DNA of 64,000 nucleotides from Aridibacter famidurans (GTDB lineage Bacteria; Acidobacteriota; Blastocatellia; Pyrinomonadales; Pyrinomonadaceae): NCBI GenBank assembly GCA_024103495.1, contig JAGFIQ010000126.1, positions 1 to 64,000 of the forward strand, read 5' to 3'. Shown piece by piece: positions 44,898 to 54,300 of this stretch (position 1 is its first letter; each line of letters starts with the position of its first letter). The notes under the pieces were generated by a model. It saw only the letters and a program-made list of their open reading frames with translations, ran no database searches and was not told where the DNA came from. The position numbers and the translations under genes were made by a program.

Positions 44898-46073
44898 ATG
44901 TCTGATATCTCGCGAAGAAAGTTCATAGCGAAACTTGGGGCCGCGGGCGCCGCCGGATTGCTGTGCCGCGACGTTCCCGCATTCATCGGACAAGCTGCGG
45001 GCAAGTGGTCCGGCGATTATCATTTCCTCGTCATAGGCGACTCGCTGATCGCTGGGCAGGGCCTGCGAGAGGAAGACCGGTTCTATTCGCTGACCCGCGA
45101 ATGGCTTCAGGAAGAGATCGTCGGGAACGGAGCGAAGGTAGTTCTCAAGAACAAATCGCATTCCGGCGCGAATGTCTACCTTAATGAACGAGACAGGAAG
45201 GCGCTTGAAGATGCGGAGCGACCGCTCGACGAGTTTTTTCCGTCAGAAGTGAATTTCACCTTCCCATCGATCTCGAAGCAGGTAGAGGTTGCGATCCGGG
45301 AATACGGGGAAGCGGGCGTCGATCCGAAGGATGTCGGGCTGGTAATGGTTTCGGGCGGCCTGACGAACATCACGGTCAAGGGAATAATCGATCCGTTCGA
45401 CGATTCCGACAATCTTCGAAGGGATATCGTAAAGTACTGCAACGGCTATATGAACAGATTCCTCGGCGAGGCGGGCGAGGCGTTTCCGAACGCCGTGATC
45501 GCGGTGATCGGTTACTACCCGATGATCTCGCCGAAGTCGTCGACAGGGATGATCTACAACTCGGTCCTGGAGCTTTACGAGATCCCCGGCCCTCTGAAGC
45601 CGGTGATGAACAACATCTTTACAAAGCAGTTCTTCAAGCTCCTTCACAAGCAGATGACGAAACGTTCGAGGATCTGGGCGGAAGGGTCGGACCGGGAGCT
45701 GAAGAACGCTGTCGCCGCTCACAATGAAAGAGCGGGCAAAGAGCAGGCGGTGTTCGTGACGGCACCGATCGACGAGAGCACCTGTTTCGCGACGAAAAGA
45801 TCGCTGCTCTGGAAGATGGCAAAGAAGGGGAGGTCGGAGGACGACCTCTACGACCACAGGAAGCAGGTCTGCAGCGAATCGATCGACTCGGTGCAGGACA
45901 TCGATCTCGAATTCAAGAAGAGGTTCTGCGAGCTTGCTGGACTCGGGCATCCGAACCGGGAAGGTTCGCTCGCCTACGCGGAATCGATCAAGACTACGTT
46001 GCGACCAATGCTGCTTGCGGGAAGCCGGCGCGATGTGTCATCATCCGGTCTCGCAAGGAGAATCTCGATATGA
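44898..46073 (+). CDS. Tat-exported SGNH/GDSL-type hydrolase
   Basis: The 391-aa product starts MSDISRRKFIAKLGAAGAAG, a twin-arginine signal (S-R-R-K-F-I). Block I of the SGNH family is VIGDSLIAGQG with Ser48. The Asn/His blocks appear as SHSGAN (residue ~92) and GHPNREGSLAYAESI (H about residue 351). SGNH enzymes are esterases or lipases acting on acyl or acetyl esters. Tat export implies folding in the cytoplasm. The substrate is unknown. Its stop TGA (46071-46073) overlaps the former start ATG of the methyltransferase as ATGA. Confidence 0.82.
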   Translation: MSDISRRKFIAKLGAAGAAGLLCRDVPAFIGQAAGKWSGDYHFLVIGDSLIAGQGLREEDRFYSLTREWLQEEIVGNGAKVVLKNKSHSGANVYLNERDRKALEDAERPLDEFFPSEVNFTFPSISKQVEVAIREYGEAGVDPKDVGLVMVSGGLTNITVKGIIDPFDDSDNLRRDIVKYCNGYMNRFLGEAGEAFPNAVIAVIGYYPMISPKSSTGMIYNSVLELYEIPGPLKPVMNNIFTKQFFKLLHKQMTKRSRIWAEGSDRELKNAVAAHNERAGKEQAVFVTAPIDESTCFATKRSLLWKMAKKGRSEDDLYDHRKQVCSESIDSVQDIDLEFKKRFCELAGLGHPNREGSLAYAESIKTTLRPMLLAGSRRDVSSSGLARRISI

Positions 46074-46132
46074 TCAAGCAGATCCGCGGAAGCACCATCT
46101 GATAACTCGACCGTGATGCCTTCCTTCGGGAG
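46070..46132 (+). other. Original start region of the A1408 methyltransferase, broken by tandem stops
   Basis: ATG 46070 overlaps the SGNH stop as ATGA and has AAGGAG nine bases upstream, the standard arrangement. The frame reads MIKQIRGSTI, then TGA TAA (46100-46105), then LDRDAFLREMEGFQRVALDIGTGDG. Both parts align with the N-terminus of KamB/NpmA proteins (about 28 residues before the GTGDG motif). The methyltransferase frame therefore seems to have acquired two consecutive stops. Confidence 0.75.
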
Positions 46133-46729
46133 ATGGAAGGCTTTCAAAGGGTGGCACTCGATATCGGAACCGGCGACGGACGATTCGTCCTCCGCTTAGC
46201 GGAAAGCGAACCGGAAACGTACTGGATCGGTATCGACGCCAACGCCAAACCCCTCCACAAGACCTCAACCAAGGCCGCGCGACAGCTCGGAAAAGGGAGA
46301 TGTGCGAACGCCTTGTTCGTTCACGCCTCCGCCGAGGACCTTCCTGAAGAGTTCGACGGCATTGCTGACGAGATATACATCAACTTCCCCTGGGGCAGCT
46401 TGCTCGGTGCTGTGCTGAGGCCCGACTTCGGGTTTCTCGCGACACTTGCTCGCATTCTCGCCGATCGGGGAACGGTAACAATGACCACCGGAATCGACCC
46501 GCAAAAGGACCGTCGCGAACTCGAACGATTCGGGATCGAGGCGCTCTGCTTCGAGGATCTGACTTCCCGGATGCTGCCCGCCTATTCCGAAGCAGGCTTC
46601 GATCTAATCGAAGCCGCTACCGCGGAAAAGGGTGAACTTCTCTCGGGAAGCACTTGGGAACGAAAGCTCCGGCACTCCAACAGCCGTAGCCTGTTTCGAT
46701 TCCGCTTCCGGCTATCTCCGCGTACCTAG
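46133..46729 (+). CDS. KamB/NpmA-like 16S rRNA (adenine-1408-N1)-methyltransferase, N-terminally truncated
   Basis: The 198-aa frame from ATG 46133 carries SAM motif I DIGTGDGR (10-17), WIGIDANAK, GKGRCANALFVHASAEDLP and the family marker NFPWGSLL (84-91). The C-terminal STWERKLRHSNSRSLFR supplies W175, K178 and R184 in the positions used to flip and stack A1408. KamB/NpmA enzymes methylate N1 of A1408 and give kanamycin/apramycin resistance. The N-terminal beta-hairpin (about 20 residues) is missing because two stops follow residue 10 of the original frame at 46070. Reinitiation at 46133 could give a shortened, perhaps inactive, protein. Identification is strong; activity is uncertain. Confidence 0.8.
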   Translation: MEGFQRVALDIGTGDGRFVLRLAESEPETYWIGIDANAKPLHKTSTKAARQLGKGRCANALFVHASAEDLPEEFDGIADEIYINFPWGSLLGAVLRPDFGFLATLARILADRGTVTMTTGIDPQKDRRELERFGIEALCFEDLTSRMLPAYSEAGFDLIEAATAEKGELLSGSTWERKLRHSNSRSLFRFRFRLSPRT

Positions 46730-46987
46730 GCCTTTTCCTCAGGGCGTCTGAGGCCTGCCGGCCTGCTTTAGATCCAATTTCTTGTCCTGATCCGCGTTCC
46801 TATTCCGTTTTGCCTGTTGAGCACAAACAAGACCGTGCTCGGCGGCGATCCCGGAAAAGATCCGCGCGAACAATTCATTCAGTTTATCCCGTTCGCGCTC
46901 CTGGTATCTCGAAAGGGAACCGCCGAAGACATTCGCCGGGACATTTCGGCAGGCTAAAGGCAAGACTTCATAGGAGGAATAATAAAA

Positions 46988-47380
46988 ATGAGGAAGATCA
47001 TTGGAATCGCAACATTCATCGGGCTGATCGCCGTCTTTTCGGCGGCGGCCAACGCGCAGATCGACACGAGGATCACCACGAGCGTCCCTTTCCCGTTCAT
47101 CGCGGGAGGGAACGAACTCCCCGCCGGCGAATACTCGATCAGTCTCAACCGCATCAACCAATCCGGAGACCTCATACTTATCGAATCGACTGACGGCGAG
47201 AACAGGATCATCGTTCTTGCCAGGTCCCGGACAATAGCGGATCCGGACGGAAAGGCCGGGTTGAGCTTTATCAGGTTCGGAGGAGACTACTACCTGAACG
47301 GCGTCAACGTATTTGCGCTGAGGGTGGACATCGAACCCGTGGTTTCGAGAAGCAGGCTCGTTGCGGCGGCGTCGAACTGA
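46988..47380 (+). CDS. Small secreted beta-sandwich protein
   Basis: A strong ribosome site AGGAGG lies at 46972-46977. The 130-aa product has a signal peptide ending NAQ and a core beginning TSVPFPFIAGGNELPAGEYSISLNRI. The S-VPF-F-G-LPAGEY pattern recurs in a family of small secreted proteins common in Acidobacteriota. It has no catalytic motif. The region upstream (46740-46970) has no convincing gene. A terminator follows at 47425-47451. Confidence 0.75.
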   Translation: MRKIIGIATFIGLIAVFSAAANAQIDTRITTSVPFPFIAGGNELPAGEYSISLNRINQSGDLILIESTDGENRIIVLARSRTIADPDGKAGLSFIRFGGDYYLNGVNVFALRVDIEPVVSRSRLVAAASN

Positions 47381-47424
47381 ACCGGAAACAACCTTCCCGG
47401 CGACAATGCCGATAATCGCTTATG

Positions 47425-47451
47425 CGGGGCCTGACGGCCCCGTTTCTTTTT
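47425..47451 (+). terminator. Intrinsic terminator
   Basis: A 7-bp stem CGGGGCC / GGCCCCG with a four-base loop is followed by TTTCTTTTT, 45 bp after the small secreted protein's stop. Confidence 0.85.
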
Positions 47452-47561
47452 CCCGGGTTCCCGGTCCGGAGCCGAATGGGGATCCTTGTGGACCCATTGA
47501 ATCGTTTTCGTCGGCGTAATATGCTTATAACTTTGGCCGCCAGCACGGCTGGAGCGATCTT

Positions 47562-48680
47562 ATGAAGATAGCAGTGGCAATGAGCGGCGGGGTGGATTCT
47601 TCCTCGGCCGCGGCCCTCCTCAAAGAGCAGGGACACGAACTTGTCGGGTTCACGATGCAGCTCTGGAATCAGAGGCGCAATGTGAATGTTGATGAGAACG
47701 GCGATCCCTTGCCTTCGCGCTGCTGTTCGCTCGATGACGTTTACGACGCACGGCGCGTCGCGGAATCGCTGGGGTTCCCGTTCTATGTTCTGAACCTCGA
47801 GAAGGAGTTCGAAGATTCGGTGGTGAATCCGTTCATCGACAGCTACCTTTCGGGCGAGACCCCGATCCCCTGCGTCGCCTGCAATTCGCGATTGAAGTTC
47901 GCGTCGCTCGACAAGCTCGCGCTGAGCCTTGGCTGCGACAAGGTGGCAACCGGGCACTACGCACGGGTCGAACACGACGAAGCAGCCGGCCGGTACCGCC
48001 TGTTCCGCGGAAAGAACCACTGGAAGGACCAAAGCTATTTCCTTTGGGAGCTTACGCAGGACCAGCTTTCCCGCGCGTATTTTCCGCTCGGAGAGATGCT
48101 GAAGAGCGAGGTCCGCGACATCGCCCGCGATGCGAACCTGTACACCGCGGAAAAGGCCGAATCGCAGGAGATCTGCTTCGTACCTGACGGGAAGTACTCG
48201 GAGTTCATAGACCGGTATCTCGATCACGATGGCCGCGCTTCGGAGATCCCTTCTGAAGGCGACATCGTTAACACGCGAGGCGAGAAGCTTTCGGAGCATT
48301 CCGGGATCCATCGCTACACAGTCGGACAGAGGCGCGGTCTCGGCATCGCGCACGAGAAGCCGCTCTATGTCGTGAAGATCGAGCCGCGAAGCAACAAGAT
48401 AGTTGTCGGCGAAAAAGAGGAACTGCTTTCCGACTCCTTCACGGCGCGCGGTGTGAACTGGGTCGCTTTCGACGAGCCGAACCATGCGGTCCGCGCTCAC
48501 GTAAAGGTAAGGTACCGCCACAAGCCGGTCCGCGCCGCGATCGAAGCGCTGGAGGGTTCCCGCGCACGCATAACTTTTGACGAACCTCAGCCTGCTGTCA
48601 CGCCCGGTCAGGCCACGGTGTTCTACGAGGGAGAGGAAGTGGTGGGCGGCGGATGGATCGAACGAGGGAAGGAAGACTAG
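47562..48680 (+). CDS. mnmA: tRNA-specific 2-thiouridylase
   Basis: MnmA makes the s2U34 modification of Glu, Gln and Lys tRNAs, using ATP and a persulfide relay. The 372-aa product has the PP-loop SGGVDSS (8-14), LWNQRR, the nucleophile C107 (VACNSRLKF) and the second catalytic C205 ([12 protein letters not shown]). TGHYARV and the C-terminal beta-barrel ([14 protein letters not shown]) are also present. Length is normal. It lies 9 bp before the formyl-THF cyclo-ligase gene, forming a likely two-gene operon. Confidence 0.96.
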   Translation: MKIAVAMSGGVDSSSAAALLKEQGHELVGFTMQLWNQRRNVNVDENGDPLPSRCCSLDDVYDARRVAESLGFPFYVLNLEKEFEDSVVNPFIDSYLSGETPIPCVACNSRLKFASLDKLALSLGCDKVATGHYARVEHDEAAGRYRLFRGKNHWKDQSYFLWELTQDQLSRAYFPLGEMLKSEVRDIARDANLYTAEKAESQEICFVPDGKYSEFIDRYLDHDGRASEIPSEGDIVNTRGEKLSEHSGIHRYTVGQRRGLGIAHEKPLYVVKIEPRSNKIVVGEKEELLSDSFTARGVNWVAFDEPNHAVRAHVKVRYRHKPVRAAIEALEGSRARITFDEPQPAVTPGQATVFYEGEEVVGGGWIERGKED

Positions 48681-48689
48681 CAATTTGAG

Positions 48690-49277
48690 ATGAACAAGAC
48701 AGACCTTCGCCGACAGTTTCTTGCAAAGCGCGACATTCTCTCCCGGCAACAGATCCTGGACCTAAGCGCGCGCGTCGCGGCCAACCTCTTCTCTTCATTC
48801 GACCTGTCTGAAATTCGCTGCATCCACAGCTTCCTGACCATCAAAGACCGCGGCGAGGTCGAAACATCGATCATCATCGACCGCATATGGCGGTCCTATC
48901 CGCACATCACGATCGTCGTTCCCCGGATCAACCGAAAAGAGAAGAGGATGGAGTGCGCGGTTTACGATCCGATGTCGCGCCTTATTCCGAACTTTTGGGG
49001 CATCTTCGAACCGTTGAACACACGGGTCGTTTCCGAACAGGCGGTCGATGCCGTGATAGTGCCGCTCATCTGCTTTGACGAGACCGGCCACAGGGTCGGC
49101 TACGGCGGCGGATACTACGACAAGTTCCTGAGTATATGCCGCCCGGACTGCCTGAAGATCGGCGTGTCGTTCTTCGATCCGATCGAGAAGATCGGGGACA
49201 TTGAAGACCACGACATACGCCTGGACTACTGCGTCACTTCCGAAACCGTCTGGGACTTCAGAGAAAGAGCCCAGTAA
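48690..49277 (+). CDS. 5-formyltetrahydrofolate cyclo-ligase
   Basis: This enzyme converts 5-formyl-THF to 5,10-methenyl-THF with ATP, keeping folate in use. The 195-aa product has the N-terminal KTDLRRQFLAKRDILS, a substrate loop, and the nucleotide-binding signature ICFDETGHRVGYGGGYYDKFL. Length is typical. It is downstream of mnmA by 9 bp and probably co-transcribed. A 9-bp hairpin at 49306-49326 follows but without a U-run. Confidence 0.93.
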   Translation: MNKTDLRRQFLAKRDILSRQQILDLSARVAANLFSSFDLSEIRCIHSFLTIKDRGEVETSIIIDRIWRSYPHITIVVPRINRKEKRMECAVYDPMSRLIPNFWGIFEPLNTRVVSEQAVDAVIVPLICFDETGHRVGYGGGYYDKFLSICRPDCLKIGVSFFDPIEKIGDIEDHDIRLDYCVTSETVWDFRERAQ

Positions 49278-49305
49278 CGATCACCGCAGTCCGTTCACGA
49301 CGGCC

Positions 49306-49326
49306 CGTCCTTTCGGAAAGGACGGC
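49306..49326. terminator. Possible terminator hairpin without U-run
   Basis: A 9-bp stem CCGTCCTTT / AAAGGACGG with a three-base loop lies 28 bp after the cyclo-ligase stop. The following bases are CCTGCACG, so intrinsic termination is doubtful. Confidence 0.4.
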
Positions 49327-49454
49327 CTGCACGAAGATCAAACGGAATATCCGCCAATTTCCTTCTCTCTTTAAATATGCGGCAATTTCGGTAACCTCGA
49401 CCGATCGCCCCGGGGACCAGCCGCACGAAGCCACCCTCCCGAGTCTCCGAGCGA

Positions 49455-51143
49455 ATGAAGATTGCCGTTTTATTCTCTTGCCTTCTCGCAGCGCTTGCTC
49501 TCGGCGCATCGACGCAGGCCGCCGTTTACGAAGTAAGGCCCGGGACTCCTCTCGACACCATCGCCGAAGTGCCGTGGGCCACGCTCGCACCGGGCGATCT
49601 GGTCCTGATCCACTGGCGGGCTGAAGCGTACAAGGAAAAGTGGGTGATCTGCCGCCAGGGAACCGCCTCGCAGCCGATCGTCGTTCGCGGAGTTCCGAAC
49701 GCCAAGGGCGAGCTGCCGGTGATCGACGGGCGGAATGCAACGACTCCTTCGGGGTTGAATTTCTGGAGCGAGCAGCGCGGTGTTATCAAGATAGGGGGCG
49801 CGAACACTCCTTCGGACACGATGCCGCGGCACATAGTCATCGAGAATCTCGAGATCCGGAGCGCTCATCCCGATTACACGTTCACGGGCGACGACGGCAC
49901 GGTTCAGAATTACACCAGTTCAGCGTCTGCGATCTATGTCGAAAAGGGCGAGCACATTACCATCCGCAACACGGTGCTGCACGACAGCGCGAACGGCTTC
50001 TTCGTCGCGTCGTCGGACGGCACGGTGTCGAGGGACATTCTGGTTGAAGGAAACTATATCCACGGCAACGGGATAGTCGGAAGCGCTTTTCAGCACAACA
50101 ATTACACTGCCGCGATCGGCATAACGTTCCAGTTCAACAGATTCGGGCCTCTCCGCGCCGGTTCGGTCGGCAACGCTCTCAAAGACAGGTCGGCCGGGCT
50201 CGTCGTGCGATACAACTGGATCGAGAGCGGGAATCGCCAGCTCGATCTCGTGGACGCGGAAGACAGTGTCCAGATCCGCGAGGATCCCGGATACCGAAGG
50301 ACGTTCGTGTATGGAAACGTCCTGATCGAACCCGACGGCGCGGGCAACTCGCAGATCGCGCATTACGGAGGCGACAGCGGAGCGGTTTCTACCTACCGAA
50401 AGGGCAAACTGTATTTCTACAACAACACGGTATTCTCGACCAGAACCGGCAATACGACCCTTCTCAGGCTTTCGACGAACGACGAAACCGCCGACGTGCG
50501 AAACAACATTCTCTACGTGACCGCCGCGGGAAACAGGCTGGCGCTGATCGACGATACGGGGGTAGTAGATCTCTCGCACAACTGGTCGAAGTCCGGCATA
50601 AGGGTTTCACATTCGGGATCGCCCTCCGGCACGGTCAACGACGACGGAACCGGGATCACGGGCGTTGCGCCGGGCTTCGTTGACGAGCTTTCGCAGGAGT
50701 TCGGGCTTGCGGAAGGTTCGCCGGCGATCGATGCCGGAACCTCTTTGCATCCGGACGCACTCCCGGTAAACGCGGTCGCTTTCCAGTATGTAAAACACGG
50801 ACAAAGCGAGGCACGTCCGTCCGTTGACCAGATCGACCTTGGAGCCTACGAGTTTTCTTCCGGATCGCCCGTGGAGATCTCGACCACCGAACTCTCTGCG
50901 GCGAGACGCGGGATGTTCTATCGGCAATCTCTTCAGGCGTCAGGGGGATCCGGGAGTATTGTCTGGTCGGTATCCGTCGGGAGCCTTCCGCCCGGGCTCT
51001 GGCTCGATGCGGATACGGGCGAGATTCACGGAAAGGCGGCCCGAAGGGGATCGTGGACGTTTACGGTCCGGGCGGCAGATGCGGGGGATCCGGCTTCGTA
51101 CGACGAGCGGGAGTTAACGGTCTCGATCCGGCTATTTCCGTAA
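49455..51143 (+). CDS. Secreted right-handed beta-helix protein with C-terminal Ig-like domain
   Basis: The 562-aa product has a signal peptide ending TQAA, then a parallel beta-helix region (~60-420). Short repeated strands such as HIVIENLEIRSA, HITIRNTVLHDSANG, DILVEGNYIHGNG, GLVVRYNWIESGN and ADVRNNILYVT resemble pectate-lyase/PbH1 repeats. SPAIDAGTSLHP and IDLGAYEFSS close the helix, as in many such proteins. The last ~90 residues form an Ig-like putative domain (LQASGGSGSIVWSVSVGSLPPGLWLDADTGEIHG). It may bind or cleave polysaccharides; no catalytic triad could be pinned down. Confidence 0.85.
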   Translation: MKIAVLFSCLLAALALGASTQAAVYEVRPGTPLDTIAEVPWATLAPGDLVLIHWRAEAYKEKWVICRQGTASQPIVVRGVPNAKGELPVIDGRNATTPSGLNFWSEQRGVIKIGGANTPSDTMPRHIVIENLEIRSAHPDYTFTGDDGTVQNYTSSASAIYVEKGEHITIRNTVLHDSANGFFVASSDGTVSRDILVEGNYIHGNGIVGSAFQHNNYTAAIGITFQFNRFGPLRAGSVGNALKDRSAGLVVRYNWIESGNRQLDLVDAEDSVQIREDPGYRRTFVYGNVLIEPDGAGNSQIAHYGGDSGAVSTYRKGKLYFYNNTVFSTRTGNTTLLRLSTNDETADVRNNILYVTAAGNRLALIDDTGVVDLSHNWSKSGIRVSHSGSPSGTVNDDGTGITGVAPGFVDELSQEFGLAEGSPAIDAGTSLHPDALPVNAVAFQYVKHGQSEARPSVDQIDLGAYEFSSGSPVEISTTELSAARRGMFYRQSLQASGGSGSIVWSVSVGSLPPGLWLDADTGEIHGKAARRGSWTFTVRAADAGDPASYDERELTVSIRLFP

Positions 51144-51392
51144 CCCAGGATCTTGAGACTGCGCTGAACGGGTCGCGCCGGACCGCGGGCGTCCCCGCCC
51201 GCACCTCCAGTGATGAAGGGCGACGCAAACCGAAGTTCTCGTTGCAGCGCAAAGCGCCGCTCTAAACGGGTGTCCCTTTTTAACTCGCCAAACTCTTTCC
51301 CCCGAGAAACCTATCCCGGGGTTGCTGCACCATAGGCGGTGCAGGCACTTCTTCCCAAACAATCCCTGCAAGTCTTTGGAGGAGAATTAGGA

Positions 51393-54300
51393 ATGAAAAG
51401 AGCAATTCTGTTGTTCGGGGTATTCGTGTGCCTTTCGGCCGCTGTTGTCGCGCAGGATGGCCGGGTCACGCAGGGAACCCTGACCGCGTTTTCTGAAGCG
51501 GAAGGCCTGGGCGCCTGCCCCTTGAAACATACCGAAGTAAACACTGAGATCAGCGGGTTCATCGCCCGCGTCAACGTCAAACAGGAATTCGAGAACACAT
51601 TCGGCCGCCCGATCGAGGCTGTCTACACCTTTCCGCTTTCCGAAAAAGGAGCCGTCGACCGAATGACGATGACGATCGGTTCGCGCGTCATCAAGGGAAA
51701 GATACGGACGCGCGAGGAGGCGAGGCAGATCTACGAGGCGGCGAAATCCAGCGGTAAGACGGCCGCGCTTTTGGATCAGGAAAGGCCTAACATCTTCACG
51801 CAGGCCGTCGCCAACATCCTTTCCGGCGAGACGATCGTCGTCGAGATCAGCTATGTCGAAACTCTGAAGTACGAGGACGGCGCTTACGAATTCGTCTTCC
51901 CGATGGTCGTCGGCAAACGGTACGTCCCGGCAGGCGAAGCATCGGGCGACGCTTCGAAGATCTTGCCCGAGATCGCGCCGACCAGGTCCGGCCACGACGT
52001 TTCGATCAATGTCTCGATCGACGCAGGCGTGCCCATCAGTAAGATCGGCTCGACTCTCCACGAGATCGACTCGCAGAACTTCGGCCCGGGAGAAGCGAAG
52101 GTCAGCCTCAAAGACCACAGCACGATCCCGAACAAGGACTTCATATTGAGGTATGAAGTGACCGGCGGGAAGATCGAGGACGCGGTCCTCACTCACAGAA
52201 GCGAACTCGGCGGATTCTTCACGCTCATCCTTCAGCCTCCCGACCTCGGGAGATTCGAGGACGTCGCGCCGAAAGAGATCGTTTTCGTGCTCGACACGTC
52301 CGGCTCGATGGGCGGATTCCCGATCGAAAAGGCGAAAGAGGCGATGAAGATGTCACTGCGCGGCCTGTTCCCGAACGACACCTTCAACCTGATCACCTTC
52401 GCGGGGGATACTCACATTCTTTTTGAAGAGCCCGTTCCCGCGACCGCGTCGAACCTGGACCGTGCGCTTCGGTTCCTCGAATCCCGCAGCGGAGGCGGCG
52501 GGACCGAGATGATGAAGGCTATCAAGGCGGCCCTCGAACCCTCCGATTCGCAGGAGCACGTGCGGATCGTCTGCTTTATGACCGACGGCTACGTCGGCAA
52601 CGATTCCGAGATCATCGACGAGGTCAAGAAGCACCCGAACGCGCGAGTCTTCTCGTTCGGAATAGGTAACAGCGTGAACCGCTTCCTGCTTGAGAAGATC
52701 GCGGAAGAAGGAAGCGGCGAAGCGGCGTTCGTGACCCTCGAGGACGACGGATCGCATGCCGCCAGGAAGTTCCACGAGCGAGTCCGCGCGCCGCTTCTCA
52801 CCGACATCTCGATCGAATGGAACGGCCTGCCCGTAAAGGACCTCCATCCGACGAAATACCGGGACCTGTTCGCGGCGAAGCCTCTGATCATCAATGGCAG
52901 ATACGATTCGGCGGCGTCCGGAACGGTGACGATCCGCGGAAAGGCCGGCGGCCAGGATTACAGGCGCGACATCAAGGTCGATCTCCCGGAGCGCGAGGAA
53001 TCGCACGACGCGCTGGGCACGCTCTGGGCAAGGCAGATGGTCGATCTGCTCACGAGCGACGATTACCAGGGAGTCCAGAACCGAACCGCCGACAAGGAAC
53101 TCGGCGATCTGATCACGAAGATCGGGCTCGAGTTCGGGATCGTGACGCAGTACACGTCGTTCGTCGCGGTAGAAGAGGCAGCCCGGAATCCGGAAGGGAA
53201 TCCTATGAAGGTCGATGTTCCTGTCGAGAACGCTGACGGGAGTTTCGGGGATCCTTCGCTTCCGGAGGTGTTGTCGTCCGAGGGCGATATCGCGAGGCGT
53301 CGCATTCCCGCTCCGACGATCCCACGTGCGGTCAATAGCGCGACAGCGTCCGGTACCGGGACCGGGTCGGGCTTCGGAAGCGGTGCTGGAAAGGCAGCAA
53401 ACAAAGCGAGCGCTCCCGGGCCCATTACGGCCGCCGTCAACGTCACAACCGGCGGCTCGACCACGGTCGCCGCGTCTTCCTCAGCAGTCAGCACCACGGT
53501 CACGAAAGAGACCATCCAGGCACTTCCCGCAAACACGCGCTTTTCTTCGCTCCTGAGCCTTCAGCCCGGGGTAAGTCCTGCTTCTTCGTCAGGCGGATTC
53601 CAGATAGACGGAGCGTCCGGATCGGAGAACGTGTTCCTTATCGACGGCCAGGAGGTCGCGAACTTCCGTGCGGGCGCTCTCGGCCCGATAGCGGTCGCCG
53701 GAGAGAGCATCGCCAAACCGGAGTTTCCGAAAGGCGCGAAGCCCGGAAAGGACGGGAAGAAGGTGATGGTCGAGATTCTTGTCGACGAACAAGGCCGCGT
53801 CTATTCGGCGAAAGCGATCGACGGCGGAACCCCGCGCGTCAGCGAGGGGGCAGGGAGCGAAGCGACCGATGGCGGAACCCCGCGCGTCAGCAAGGGGGCA
53901 GGGAGCGAAGCGACCGATGGCGGAACCCCGCGCTTCAGCGAGGGGGCAGGGAGCGAAGCGACCGATGGCGGAACCCCGCGCGTCAGCGAGGGGGCAGGGA
54001 GCAAAGCGACCGACGGCCGGTACCGTCAGTTCGCCGAGAAGGCGGCGCTGGCGTCGAAGTTCACGCCCGCTGAATTCGACGGCACCAAGCTCAAGCTCGA
54101 AGGCGTGATCTCTTACGTTTTCAAGCGCGACGACGAGGTCGTCATCACGGTCGAGAAACTGAAGGCGATCTTTCCGCCGGAACTGATCCGGAAGCAGGAA
54201 CTGAAGGAGAAGCTCCACTTCTGGGTCTACGAGGCAGTGCTGGCAAAAGAATCCGGTTCGAAGGAGCCTTCGGAATTCGAATCGCGATTCGTCTCGGAGG

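Noticed and set aside
46100-46105. Possible recoding (selenocysteine) of TGA in the A1408 methyltransferase
   Set aside because: The TGA is followed at once by TAA and the family has no Sec at this position. A mutation or assembly error is simpler.
46739-47161. Minus-strand frame of 140 aa upstream of the small secreted protein
   Set aside because: It overlaps the well-supported plus-strand gene at 46988 with its strong ribosome site, and has no recognisable family.
47304-48749. Long minus-strand frame (481 aa) across mnmA
   Set aside because: It is the antisense of a clear mnmA gene, with no homology and GC-skewed shadow composition.
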